64,000 nucleotides of DNA from VRUE01 sp963819755 (GTDB taxonomy: Bacteria > Actinomycetota > Thermoleophilia > Solirubrobacterales > 70-9). Below, in pieces: positions 49,358 to 58,528 of the stretch (positions are counted from its first letter, which is position 1; every line of letters begins with the position of its first letter). The position numbers and the translations under genes were made by a program. Under the pieces are notes generated by a model. It searched no databases. It was not told where the DNA came from and saw only the letters and a list, made by a program, of their open reading frames with translations. The stretch is taken from assembly GCA_963819755.1 (NCBI GenBank), contig CAWFXB010000002.1, positions 124,001-188,000 on the forward strand. Direction: 5' to 3'.

Positions 49358-50460
49358 GCCCGCACCCTGGGCACACGAGCTGAGATCCCGCAGGTGATCT
49401 CGTAGTTGATCGTGCCCAGTCGCCCGGCCAGGTCCTCGGCGAGGATCGTCTCCTCGCCCTGCGAGCCGATCAGCACCGCCTCGGCGCCCGCCTCGACGTC
49501 GGTGTCGGGACCGAGGTCGACGGTCACGTTGTCCATCGAGACGGTGCCGACCAGGGGGAAGCGGCGGCCGTCGATCAGCACCTCGGCGTTGTTGGAGAGC
49601 CCGCGGCGGACGCCGTCGCCATAGCCCAGCGGCAGCACGCCGACGTAGGTATTCCGCTCGGCCCGCCAGGTCCGCCCGTAGCCGGCGCTGGCGCCCACTT
49701 CGAAGGGCTTGACGTCGGCCACGTATGAGTGCAAGGAGAGCGCCGGACGCAGTCCCCGCTCGGCCGGGTCGCCCTGGAAGGGGTCGAGACCGTAGACGGC
49801 CACACCGCAGCGCGCCATGTCGAAGTGTGAGCGGCGCTCGCGGAAGACCGCAGCGCTGTTGGCGGCATGGACGACGATCGCAGGGAACTCGCTCTTGGCT
49901 GCCTCGGCCAGCGGAGCGAAGCGGTCGAGCTGCTCCTCGAAAAAGCTCGACTCCGGTTCGTCGGCGGTGGCGAAGTGAGTCCAGACGCCGGCCGGCTCCA
50001 GGTCGGCGCTCTCGGCGCAAGCACGCAAAAGCTCCAGCACATCCTCGGGATCGCGACTGCCGAGCCGGCCCATGCCACTGTCGTACTTGACGTGCACCCG
50101 GGCCGGGCGCCCGTGGGCACGGGCCCGCGCCGCGACAAGATCGAGGAAACCGCGCCGCCAGACGGCCACCTCCGATCCCGCCTCGAGCGCCGTGTCGAGC
50201 TCCTCGGGCGCCAGGGCACCCATCGTCAGCAGGGGAACGTGGGCCAGGCGGCGGCCGAGGCGCTCGGCCTCGCCGGCGGTCGCCACCGCCAGCCGCGTCG
50301 CACCGCCCGCGAGAGCCGCCTCGGCGCAGGCCTCGTCGCCGTGCCCGTAGCCGTCGGCCTTGACCACCGCGCAGAGCTCCGCCTCCCCCAGCTCGGCCTT
50401 CATCCGGGCGCAGTTCTGCCGCACCGCGCCGAGGTCGATCCGGGCGACCGCCCGCGTCAT
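49354..50460 (-). CDS. alr: Alanine racemase
   Basis: A 368-residue fold-type III PLP enzyme that supplies D-alanine for peptidoglycan. The PLP Lys is in CAVVKADGYGHG (~residue 34); the second catalytic Tyr lies in GASAGYGRTWRAERNT, and VGTVSMDNVTVDLG is the family C-terminal signature. ATG 50460. It is sandwiched between the CBS gene (2-nt gap) and cca (4-nt overlap). Confidence 0.95.
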   Translation of the reverse strand: MTRAVARIDLGAVRQNCARMKAELGEAELCAVVKADGYGHGDEACAEAALAGGATRLAVATAGEAERLGRRLAHVPLLTMGALAPEELDTALEAGSEVAVWRRGFLDLVAARARAHGRPARVHVKYDSGMGRLGSRDPEDVLELLRACAESADLEPAGVWTHFATADEPESSFFEEQLDRFAPLAEAAKSEFPAIVVHAANSAAVFRERRSHFDMARCGVAVYGLDPFQGDPAERGLRPALSLHSYVADVKPFEVGASAGYGRTWRAERNTYVGVLPLGYGDGVRRGLSNNAEVLIDGRRFPLVGTVSMDNVTVDLGPDTDVEAGAEAVLIGSQGEETILAEDLAGRLGTINYEITCGISARVPRVRA

Positions 50461-50462
50461 GG

Positions 50463-50921
50463 CTACTCGACGAGCGCGGCTAGCGCGTCGGCCCGCGTGA
50501 CCATTCCGGCAAAGCGACCATCGTCGTCGACCACGGGAAGGTGGTTGTGGTGCTCGTCGGCGATCCTCCGTGCCACGGTCTCGGCGCTCGCGTAGTCGTT
50601 GACGACGATCGGGTCGGCGGTCATCAGCTCCGAGACCTTGGTCGCGAACGCCTTGTCGAGGCGCTTCTCAAAACCCTTCATCGAGCCGACGAAAACGATG
50701 CCTCCCATGATGTTGAGGTAGTGCGGCAGGTGGAGGTCGGACTCCTCGTCGCTGAGGATCAGATCGGAGTCGCTGACGATGCCGACGACCTTGCGCTCCT
50801 CGTCGACGACTGGGATCGCCCCTTTGTCGGTCTTGGCCAGCAGCTCGATCGCGCTGCGGGCGTCGGCGTCCGGGGAGACGGTGGGGACGGAGGTGTCCAT
50901 GATCTCGGCGGCGGTCTTCAT
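50463..50921 (-). CDS. CBS-domain pair protein
   Basis: A 152-residue protein of two CBS motifs (AEIMDTSVPTVSPDADARSA ... VVGIVSDSDLILSDEES; VSELMTADPIVVNDYASAET ... RFAGMVTRADALAALV). The insertion between them (HLPHYLNIMGGIVFVGSMKGFEKRL) is seen in a group of actinobacterial CBS proteins. It probably senses adenine nucleotides; the partner is unknown. Its place between nnr and alr suggests co-expression with them. Confidence 0.88.
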   Translation of the reverse strand: MKTAAEIMDTSVPTVSPDADARSAIELLAKTDKGAIPVVDEERKVVGIVSDSDLILSDEESDLHLPHYLNIMGGIVFVGSMKGFEKRLDKAFATKVSELMTADPIVVNDYASAETVARRIADEHHNHLPVVDDDGRFAGMVTRADALAALVE

Positions 50922-50931
50922 CCCGGCGAGA

Positions 50932-52464
50932 TTATTCGACCGAGGAGCTGGATGGCTGACTCGGACGCATCCCCACCGGGATCGAGTCGATCACGTCAGT
51001 GGCGATCACCGACTCGGCGGCGCCGATGCGGAGGGTGGCCGCACGACCGGCGCGGGCGTGGGTGAGGACCGCCGCGCAGGCGGCGGCAAAGGGCTCGAGG
51101 CCGCGCGCCAGCAGTGCCGCGGCGATACCGGAAAGGACATCTCCCGTGCCCGCGGTGGCCAGCGCGGGTGCCGCAAGCGAGTTGACGGCGACGCGCTCGC
51201 CATCGGTGACGATCGTGTCGTCGCCCTTCAGCACCACCACCGCTTCGGCTTCCCGCGCCGCTTCCCGCGCCGCTTCGAGGCGATGCTCGGAGATGTCCTC
51301 GGAGGAGCGACCGAGCAGCCGGCCCAGCTCTCCCGCGTGCGGAGTGAGCAAAGTCGGCGCACTGCGCGCCGCAATCCTGCCCAACTCGCCGGCGAAGGCG
51401 TTGAGCCCGTCGGCGTCGAGCACCAGCGGTGCCTCGATCGCGGCCAGAACCTCACGGGCGAGTTCGACCGAGCCAGGATCTCGACCCAGGCCAGAGCCGA
51501 GGACTCCGGCGGCGGCACGCTCGAAGGCACGCAGCAGCGGCTTTGCGGATCCCGGCGCGAGGCAGCCATCGCCACCCGGGCAACCGACCGACATCACCTC
51601 CGGCTGCCCCTGCTCGAAGATCGGCTCGAGGTCGGCCGGGACCGCCACGGTCGCGTAGCCCGCGCCGGCCCGGATCGCCGCCAGCGAAGACATCTGCACG
51701 GCGCCGGTGAGCCCGCGCGAGCCGCCCGCGATCGTCACCTGCCCGGAGCTGAACTTGGTCGAGCTGGCGCCACGTCGCGGCGCCAGCTCCAGAACCAAGG
51801 CGCCGATCGTTCCAGCGGCAGGCTGAGGGGGTGCGCCCGGCGGGATCCCGATCGGCGCCACGCGCAACTCACCGCTGTGCCACTTACCGGGAGCGACCCG
51901 GTGACCGAGCTTCGCGGCATGAAAGCTGACGGTCACGTCCGCCTCGACCGCCGCCCTCGCGACCTCGCCACTGGAGGCGTCCACGCCGGAGGCGATGTCG
52001 CAGGCGACGACGGGAGCATCACAGGCATCGATCGCGACGATCGCCGCCAGGGCCGGCTCGCGGGGCTCACCCGAGAACCCGGTGCCGAAGATCGCGTCGA
52101 CGATCGCGCCAGAATCCGCCAGTCGCGGAGCGAGGTCACCGTTTACGTGCTCAGCCGGGAAGCGCTCCAGGTTGGCGGCCGCATCGCCGCTCAGCTCATC
52201 GGCCGGCCAGAGCAGAAACGCCCCCACCTCGAAGCCGGCCTCGCGCAGGTATCTGGCGGCAACCAAGCCATCGCCGGCGTTGTTGCCCTTGCCGCAGACG
52301 ACCCGCACCGGGCCCTCCGGTGCCAGCTCGCCGACCGCCTCTGCAACCGCCCGTCCCGCCGCCTCCATCAGCGCCAGCGACGGAACCCCCATCTCCTCGA
52401 TAGCCCAGCGATCGACGGCCCGCATGCCGTTAGCGTCGTAGAGCGAGTTGAGCCAGGGCTCCAT
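50932..52464 (-). CDS. nnr: Bifunctional NAD(P)H-hydrate epimerase/dehydratase
   Basis: A 510-residue fusion that repairs hydrated NAD(P)H. The epimerase (YjeF_N, residues 1-205) has MRAVDRWAIEEMGVPSLALM and VVCGKGNNAGDGLVAAR; the ADP/ATP-dependent dehydratase (~225-490) has the ribokinase-like APALATAGTGDVLSGIAAALLA with the catalytic Asp and PTLLTPHAGELGRLLG. ATG 52464. Tightly followed by CBS and alr genes; nnr-alr neighbourhood is common in bacteria. Confidence 0.94.
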   Translation of the reverse strand: MEPWLNSLYDANGMRAVDRWAIEEMGVPSLALMEAAGRAVAEAVGELAPEGPVRVVCGKGNNAGDGLVAARYLREAGFEVGAFLLWPADELSGDAAANLERFPAEHVNGDLAPRLADSGAIVDAIFGTGFSGEPREPALAAIVAIDACDAPVVACDIASGVDASSGEVARAAVEADVTVSFHAAKLGHRVAPGKWHSGELRVAPIGIPPGAPPQPAAGTIGALVLELAPRRGASSTKFSSGQVTIAGGSRGLTGAVQMSSLAAIRAGAGYATVAVPADLEPIFEQGQPEVMSVGCPGGDGCLAPGSAKPLLRAFERAAAGVLGSGLGRDPGSVELAREVLAAIEAPLVLDADGLNAFAGELGRIAARSAPTLLTPHAGELGRLLGRSSEDISEHRLEAAREAAREAEAVVVLKGDDTIVTDGERVAVNSLAAPALATAGTGDVLSGIAAALLARGLEPFAAACAAVLTHARAGRAATLRIGAAESVIATDVIDSIPVGMRPSQPSSSSVE

Positions 52465-52522
52465 CGACAGCCAGCCTACGGGAGTTTGATTCTGCCGATC
52501 GGAAACGCCTGCTAAACGACAT

Positions 52523-52584
52523 AATGAGTCAAAGACATTTACAAAACATCATTAACTCATCGCGGATGATACTTTGTAAATATC
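52523..52584. promoter_or_regulatory. AT-rich operator region of the Fic gene
   Basis: Arms ATTTACAAAACATCAT (52537-52552) and ATGATACTTTGTAAAT (52566-52581) match as an inverted repeat in 14 of 16 positions with a 13-nt spacer. ATGAGT (52523-52528) and ACTCAT (52555-52560) make a second overlapping pair. The region is far more AT-rich than its surroundings and directly abuts the Fic start codon. It probably holds promoter and operator. Confidence 0.55.
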
Positions 52585-53754
52585 ATGATCTTCGAAACCC
52601 CCCAATTACGCGAGGACGAGCACGACGTGCTGAACCTGCTCGCCGAGCAGCGCGAGGAGTTGCGCGACCGCGTTGCCGAGCCGCGCCGCTGGGCCGACAC
52701 CTTGCGACGCATGGCATTCGCTCGCGCGGTCCAAGGCTCGAACAGCATCGAGGGCTATAACGCCTCGCTCGATGACGTTGTCGCGACTGTCGACGGAGAG
52801 CCAACCTTGGACGCCAGCGAAGAGACTCAGCATGCGCTGGGTGGCTACCGAGACGCAATGACGTACGTCTTGCAGATCGCTGGCGACGGCTCGCTCGCCA
52901 TCGACGAGGGCCTGGTCAAGAGCCTCCACTTCATGATGATCAAGCACGACCTTCGGAAAAATCCCGGTCAGTGGCGCCCCGGCAACATCTACGTTCAAGA
53001 CGCAACCGGCAAGACCGTCTACGAAGGGCCCCCGAGCGAGGAGGTCCCGTCCTTGGTTGCCGAGATGCTCTCCGCGTTGAGTCAGGATGAAAGTCCTGTC
53101 CTCGTCAAAGCAGCGATGGCCCATCTGAACCTGGTCCTGATTCACCCCTTCAGCGATGGCAACGGACGCATGGGCCGCTGCCTCCAAACGCTGGTACTGC
53201 CCCGAGACCGTGTCCTGGCGCCGGTCTTCTCGAGCATCGAGGAGTTCCTCGGGCGGAACACTCAGGCCTACTACGACATTCTGGCCGAGGTCGGCGCCGG
53301 TTCATGGCACCCCGAGCGGGACGCCCACGCCTGGCTTCGCTTTTGCCTGCGCGCTCACCACATGCAGATCCGCACGATGCTGCGCCGCAGGACGGAGATC
53401 GAGCAGCTCTGGAACGGCTGCGTCGATCTGGCCGAACGCAACCAGCTCCCCGAAAGATGCGCCGCCGCGCTGATGGACACGGCTTACGGGCTGCGTATCC
53501 GGCGCGGCAGCTACCTCTCCTCGGCAAAATCGGTCGTCGGCGAGGAGATCAGCAAGCAGACCGCCTCTCGCGACCTGGCGACGATGGTCGACTTGGGCCT
53601 TTTGGAGACCGTCGGCGAGCGTCGCTCTCGCTACTACCTCGCCGGACCAGGCCCCTTGGGGCTACTCGACGAGATCCGAGCCCAGCGGCCACCGCGGGCC
53701 GCCGATGACCCGTTCAACATCGTCCGCGAACGACGCCAGCTCAGCCTGACCTGA
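52585..53754 (+). CDS. Fic family protein (AMPylator-like)
   Basis: A 389-residue Fic protein that probably transfers AMP to a target. The N-terminal inhibitory helix QGSNSIEGYNAS (S-x-x-x-E-G) is the class II autoinhibition motif, and the catalytic loop HPFSDGNGRMGR (~residues 191-202) is intact with His, Asp and Arg. The C-terminal ~110 residues form a winged helix (KQTASRDLATMVDLGLLETV) that could bind DNA, so autoregulation is plausible. ATG 52585 sits at the end of the operator. No separate antitoxin is visible. Confidence 0.9.
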   Translation: MIFETPQLREDEHDVLNLLAEQREELRDRVAEPRRWADTLRRMAFARAVQGSNSIEGYNASLDDVVATVDGEPTLDASEETQHALGGYRDAMTYVLQIAGDGSLAIDEGLVKSLHFMMIKHDLRKNPGQWRPGNIYVQDATGKTVYEGPPSEEVPSLVAEMLSALSQDESPVLVKAAMAHLNLVLIHPFSDGNGRMGRCLQTLVLPRDRVLAPVFSSIEEFLGRNTQAYYDILAEVGAGSWHPERDAHAWLRFCLRAHHMQIRTMLRRRTEIEQLWNGCVDLAERNQLPERCAAALMDTAYGLRIRRGSYLSSAKSVVGEEISKQTASRDLATMVDLGLLETVGERRSRYYLAGPGPLGLLDEIRAQRPPRAADDPFNIVRERRQLSLT

Positions 53755-53757
53755 GAG

Positions 53758-55257
53758 CTACTTCAGGCCGACGATCAGCTTTGCCGTCGCCAGTTCGCCC
53801 TGACTGGCGGAGCCGAGGGCGAGGAAGCGGATGCTCTTCAGGTACTTCTTCGCTTCTTCGAAGCCTTCGTCGGAGCTGGGGATCAGCGCGTCGGCGAGGC
53901 TGAGGGCGGCCGGGCCGTCGGCGAAACCGGCGATCGGCGTGTCGCCAAGCGAGGCGACGGCGTCGCTGTAGGCGGGATCTTCGGAGAGCGTCTTGCCCTT
54001 GCCCTTTTCCGCGAGTAGGCCTTCGAGGGTCGCCGGCAGGCCGTAACCAATCGCGAGTCGCCCTTCCCTGGCGGCGACGACGAGTGGCTTGTTGCCGAGT
54101 TCGGCGCTGTGGATCGAGAAGCCGGCGTACTTACCGCCAAGGACGCTGACGCCTTCCACGTGAGCGCTGCGCAGCAGGGTGACGATGCTGGAGACCGTGT
54201 CGGTCGCGTTCGAGCCCTTGGTGCTGAGCACGAGAGCACCGCCAAGGCTGCTTTCGCTGTTGCCGGTCGCGAAGACACCGGCGTCCTGCACGGAGTTGGC
54301 CAGCCCTTCCAGATCGATGCCGAGTTGCTTCAGGCCCGTCTTCAACTGGCCGGGCGGGATCGTGCCGGGGATGCCCTGCTTGTCGAGACTGTCAATCGCC
54401 TCGTTCAGCTGCTTGCCGAAGCCGGAGACGGCGATGCCGGCGAAGGCGTCGCCCGGCAGTTCTCCGAGCAGCGACGACGCGTCTCCGGTCGGCGCTTCCT
54501 GGCCGGCCAGGTCGCTGCTGAATTCGACCGCCACCTGGTCGGAGCCCGGCACGACGCTGGCAACCGCCGTCGCTTCGCTGGGGTCGATACCAGCGTTCTG
54601 CAAGATCTGGCGAGCCGTCGGGCTGATCTGCCCGCCGGACTGGTCGATCAGCTTGCCGACGTCGACGTAGACGTCTGCGAGGCTGCCGTCGGAAGCGGCT
54701 GAGATTGCCTTGGAGAAAGTGTCTTCGGCCGCCAGCGATTCGCCTTCCGAGGCTTCTTCGACTTCGTCGAAGACCTTCTGATCTTCGGCGACTACGAGGA
54801 AGTCGCCGACAAGGCCGACGACTTTGCCTTCGTTGTCTTCCTTGTGCTTGTCGACGAATTCCTGGGTCGCGGCCGTATCGGTCGATTCGACGATTGCTCC
54901 GACCCCGCTGAATTCGTTGCCTTCTTCGAGCTGCTCGAAGAAGACGCCCGCGCGCTCGCCCAGCCAGGGTTCGATTTCCTTGGCGAAGTCGACCGGTTCG
55001 CCATCGTTACCCGCCGAGCTTTCGAGTTTTTCGACGACGTACTCGCCGAGGTTGTCGATTCCGGCAACCCGCTCAGCGATCGCGTCGGTGTTCGACTGCA
55101 GTTCGCCTTCCGGCTGCAGGGTGCCTTCGACGAAGACCGGGGCGCCGGGGGGCGCGAGCTCGGCCACCTGGGAGCCCGAGGAGCTGCTGCCGCAGCCGGC
55201 AAGGAGAGCGATCAGGGCGGCCAGCGCGAGCGCCGCGAAGAGGGGACGAGGCTTCAT
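53758..55257 (-). CDS. DUF3352-type lipoprotein
   Basis: A 499-residue exported lipoprotein: leader MKPRPLFAALALAALIALLAGC with lipobox LAGC (Cys at about 22), then a long Ala/Gly/Ser/Asp-rich region of alternating strands and helices with no Cys. The pattern (VFVEGTLQPEG near the start, FLVVAEDQKVFDE in the middle) matches DUF3352 proteins. Role unknown, probably envelope-associated. ATG 55269 (four residues longer) is also possible. Tail-to-tail with the Fic gene (3 nt). Confidence 0.7.
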   Translation of the reverse strand: MKPRPLFAALALAALIALLAGCGSSSSGSQVAELAPPGAPVFVEGTLQPEGELQSNTDAIAERVAGIDNLGEYVVEKLESSAGNDGEPVDFAKEIEPWLGERAGVFFEQLEEGNEFSGVGAIVESTDTAATQEFVDKHKEDNEGKVVGLVGDFLVVAEDQKVFDEVEEASEGESLAAEDTFSKAISAASDGSLADVYVDVGKLIDQSGGQISPTARQILQNAGIDPSEATAVASVVPGSDQVAVEFSSDLAGQEAPTGDASSLLGELPGDAFAGIAVSGFGKQLNEAIDSLDKQGIPGTIPPGQLKTGLKQLGIDLEGLANSVQDAGVFATGNSESSLGGALVLSTKGSNATDTVSSIVTLLRSAHVEGVSVLGGKYAGFSIHSAELGNKPLVVAAREGRLAIGYGLPATLEGLLAEKGKGKTLSEDPAYSDAVASLGDTPIAGFADGPAALSLADALIPSSDEGFEEAKKYLKSIRFLALGSASQGELATAKLIVGLK

Positions 55258-55282
55258 GCGGCCCGGCATCCTAGCGGTGCCG

Positions 55283-57139
55283 TCACTCGACCGTAACGGT
55301 CTTGGCCAGATTCCTGGGTTGGTCGACGTTGAGGCCGCGGGCGCGGGCGATGTCGTAGGCGAGCAATTGCAGCGGCAGGATCGCCAGGATCGGCTGCAGG
55401 ATCCAGTCGGTGGCGGCGACTTCGATCGTCTGGTCGGCGACCGCGCCGGCCCGCTCGTCGCCCGCGGTGACGATCGCGATCGTCTCGGCTCCCCGCGCCC
55501 GCACCTCTTCGACGTTGGAGAGGACCTTGCTGAGGACCCGGCTCTCGGTCGCCACGCAGACGACCGGCGTCGACTCGTCTAGCAGGGCGATCGGGCCGTG
55601 CTTCATCTCGCCGGCGGCGTAGGCGTCGGTCGGGATGTAGGAGACCTCCTTCAGCTTCAGCGCCCCCTCGAGGCAGACCGGCAGACCGATGTGGCGGCCG
55701 AGGTAGAGGAAGAACTGCCGATCGGAGAACGCCGCCGAGACCTCGCGCACACGCTCCTCGCAACCGGCCAGCGTCGTCTCCACCTTCGAGGGCAGCGACT
55801 TCATCTCGGCGATCAGCTCGGTGAGGCGCTCGGGCGGCAGCGTGCCGCGCAGCTCGGCCAGCCTCAGCCCCAGCAGGTACATCGCCGCCACCTGGGCGAC
55901 GAAGGTCTTGGTCGCAGGGACGCTGATCTCGATGCCGCTGCGGGTATAGAGGATGGCGTCGGCGTCGCGCGTGGCCTGGCTGCCCATGATGTTGGTGATC
56001 GCCAGGACCGTGGCGCCACGCTCGCGGGCGAGGCGCATCGCCGCCAGCGTGTCGGCGGTCTCGCCGGACTGGGTGATGCCGATTACCAGGTCGCCCTTTC
56101 CCACGACCGGGTTGCGGTAGCGGTACTCGGAGGCGATGTCCATCTCGACCGGCACCCGTGCCCACTCCTCGATCGCGTAGCGGCCGATCAGGCCCGCGTG
56201 GTAGGAGGTGCCGCAGGCGACGATCACGATCCGCCTCAGGCCGTGCAGGAAGTCGTCGTCGAGCTCGACTTCGGAGAAGTCCACCCCGTCGTCGCCTGGC
56301 AGGCGGTCGGCGATCGTTTCGGCAACGGCATCCGCCTGTTCGTGGATCTCCTTCAGCAGGAAGGTCTCGTAGCCGTCCTTCTCAGCGGCAGCCTCGTCCC
56401 AATCGATCTCCTCGGCCGCGCGCTCGACCGGGTTGCCCTCGGCGTCGGTGATCGTCACCCCGGTGGCGTCGATCGTGACGACCTCGTCGTTCTCGATCGC
56501 CACCGCCCGCCGGGTCTCGGCGAGGAAGGCGGGGATCGCCGAGGCGAGGAAGCTCTCGCCCTCGCCGACGCCAGCTACCAGCGGACACTCCTTGCGCACC
56601 CCGACGAGCTGGTCGGGGCGGTCGGCGTGCATGGCGACGAAGGCGTAGTGACCGCGGAGGTCGGCGAAGGCGGCGCGGACAGCAGCGGCCAGGTCGCCGT
56701 CGTAGTGCTGGGCGATCAGGTGGGCGACCACCTCGGCGTCGGTTTCGGAGCTGAACTCCTGGCCTTCGGACTCGAGCCGGGCACGCAGCTTGGCGTGGTT
56801 CTCCACGATCCCGTTGAGGACGATGTGGACACGGTCCGATGTGTCGCTGTGCGGGTGGGCGTTCTCCTCGGTGACCTTGCCGTGGGTGGCCCAGCGCGTA
56901 TGGGCGACGCCGGTCGTCGCCGGAGCGGCGGCGACCGCGACACCGCCACCGTTCTTCTGCTCGTCCATCGCGGCGCGCAGGTTGGCGAGGTTGCCCACCG
57001 CCCGGACGCTGTCGACGCTCCCGTCCTCGATCACCGAGACGCCGGCGGAGTCATACCCCCGGTATTCGAGCTTCTCCAAGCCGGCGACCAAGAGGTCGCG
57101 GCAGGGGCGTCCCCCGACGTATCCGACGATTCCGCACAT
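55283..57139 (-). CDS. glmS: Glutamine-fructose-6-phosphate aminotransferase (isomerizing)
   Basis: A 618-residue GlmS that makes glucosamine-6-phosphate. The N-terminal glutaminase has catalytic Cys2 (MCGIVGYVGGRPC), EYRGYDSAGV and HTRWATHG; two SIS domains follow (~290-430 with CGTSYHAGL and ITQSGETADTLAA; ~460-600), and it ends LAKTVTVE as the family does. ATG 57139; glmM lies 32 nt upstream in the same operon. Confidence 0.97.
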   Translation of the reverse strand: MCGIVGYVGGRPCRDLLVAGLEKLEYRGYDSAGVSVIEDGSVDSVRAVGNLANLRAAMDEQKNGGGVAVAAAPATTGVAHTRWATHGKVTEENAHPHSDTSDRVHIVLNGIVENHAKLRARLESEGQEFSSETDAEVVAHLIAQHYDGDLAAAVRAAFADLRGHYAFVAMHADRPDQLVGVRKECPLVAGVGEGESFLASAIPAFLAETRRAVAIENDEVVTIDATGVTITDAEGNPVERAAEEIDWDEAAAEKDGYETFLLKEIHEQADAVAETIADRLPGDDGVDFSEVELDDDFLHGLRRIVIVACGTSYHAGLIGRYAIEEWARVPVEMDIASEYRYRNPVVGKGDLVIGITQSGETADTLAAMRLARERGATVLAITNIMGSQATRDADAILYTRSGIEISVPATKTFVAQVAAMYLLGLRLAELRGTLPPERLTELIAEMKSLPSKVETTLAGCEERVREVSAAFSDRQFFLYLGRHIGLPVCLEGALKLKEVSYIPTDAYAAGEMKHGPIALLDESTPVVCVATESRVLSKVLSNVEEVRARGAETIAIVTAGDERAGAVADQTIEVAATDWILQPILAILPLQLLAYDIARARGLNVDQPRNLAKTVTVE

Positions 57140-57171
57140 AGAAGGCCGTCAAGGGTAGACGGTGGGTGGCC

Positions 57172-58518
57172 TCAGCCCAACTCTTTGCGGACCAGGTCGG
57201 CAAGGCGCTTGCAGACCGCGCCGGCCTCCTCGGCGCTCGGCGCCTCGGCCATGACGCGCACCAGCGGCTCGGTGCCGGAGGGGCGCAGGAGAACGCGGCC
57301 GCGCCCCTCCAGCTCGCCGCCCTCACGCTCGACCGCCTCCCACACGGCGGTTGCACCGGCGATCGCCTCGCGGTCGGCGACCTCGACGTTGACCAGCTTC
57401 TGCGGCAGCTTCTCCATCGCCTCGACCGAGGCCAGGTCGCGGTCGCCGAGCTCGCGCATCGTCATCAGCGCGGCGGCGATCCCGTCGCCGGTCGCGGCGA
57501 AGCGCATGTCGATGATGTGGCCCGACTGCTCCCCGCCCAGGGCCCAGCCGCGCTCGCGCAGCTCGTCGAGCACGTAGCGGTCGCCGACCTTGGTCACCGC
57601 GACGTCGACCCCCGCCCCGTCCATCGCCTGGTGGAAGCCGTAGTTGCTCATCACGGTCACGACGACGCCGCCGCCGAGCTCGCCGCGCCCGGCCTGGCCC
57701 CGCGCCAGCAACGCGATCAGCTCGTCGCCATCGTGCTCGCGACCGCTGCCGTCGACCGCGAGCACCCGGTCGCCGTCACCGTCGAAGGCGAAGCCGACCG
57801 TGGCCCCCGAGGAGGCGACGTGCCCGGCCAGGTGGCCGAGGTGGGTCGACCCGCAGCCGTCGTTGATGTTGCGCCCATCCGGCTCGACCGCGACCGCGTG
57901 GACCTCGGCGCCGAGGCGCTCGAAGATCGCCGGGGCGACACGGTAAGTGGCGCCGTTGGCGCAGTCGAGGGCGATCTTGACGCCGGAGAGATCGAGGGGG
58001 AAGGCCGCCTCGAGGGCGCGAAGGTAGTCCTCGGCGCCTCCGTCCAGCTCACGGATGCGGCCAAGGGGAGGCGCGGTCGTCTTTTCTGCCGGTATGCGGT
58101 CGAAAGAGCGACCGCGCTCGTCAAGTAGGGCCTCCATCCTGGCCTCCGCCTCATCGGCGAGCTTGGTCCCCTGGGCGCTGAAGAACTTGATGCCGTTGTC
58201 CCGGTAGGGGTTGTGTGAGGCGGAGACGACGGCTGCGAGGTCGAGCCCGAGGCGACGGACGAGAACGGCGGCGGCAGGCGTCGGCAGCACCCCGGCTAGC
58301 AGGGCGTCGCCGCCGGCCTCAGCGACCCCGGCGGCAAGCGCCGATTCCAGCATTGGCCCCGACTCACGCGTGTCGCGGACGATCAGCACCTGGGGCCGCG
58401 TGGCCTCGAGCGAGGCGGTTGCGGCGCGGCCGAGCGCCAGGGCAAGCTCCGCGGTGAGGAACGTTCCAGCCTCCCCTCGGACCCCATCGGTTCCGAAGAG
58501 CTTGCGCTCCGTGCTCAC
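57172..58518 (-). CDS. glmM: Phosphoglucosamine mutase
   Basis: A 448-residue GlmM converting glucosamine-6-phosphate to the 1-phosphate. Start FGTDGVRGEAG; phosphoserine loop VVSASHNPYRDNGIKFF (Ser ~100); Mg2+ loop FAFDGDGDRVLAVD; sugar loop GGEQSGHIID; C-terminal LLRPSGTEPLVRVMAEA. GTG 58518 (VSTERKLFGTDG) is right before the core; it lies 10 nt after rpsI. Confidence 0.96.
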   Translation of the reverse strand: MSTERKLFGTDGVRGEAGTFLTAELALALGRAATASLEATRPQVLIVRDTRESGPMLESALAAGVAEAGGDALLAGVLPTPAAAVLVRRLGLDLAAVVSASHNPYRDNGIKFFSAQGTKLADEAEARMEALLDERGRSFDRIPAEKTTAPPLGRIRELDGGAEDYLRALEAAFPLDLSGVKIALDCANGATYRVAPAIFERLGAEVHAVAVEPDGRNINDGCGSTHLGHLAGHVASSGATVGFAFDGDGDRVLAVDGSGREHDGDELIALLARGQAGRGELGGGVVVTVMSNYGFHQAMDGAGVDVAVTKVGDRYVLDELRERGWALGGEQSGHIIDMRFAATGDGIAAALMTMRELGDRDLASVEAMEKLPQKLVNVEVADREAIAGATAVWEAVEREGGELEGRGRVLLRPSGTEPLVRVMAEAPSAEEAGAVCKRLADLVRKELG

Positions 58519-58528
58519 AGCGGCCCGC

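Noticed and set aside
55598..57577. 659-codon plus-strand frame opposite glmS/glmM
   Set aside because: Antisense shadow; both real genes are unmistakable on the minus strand.
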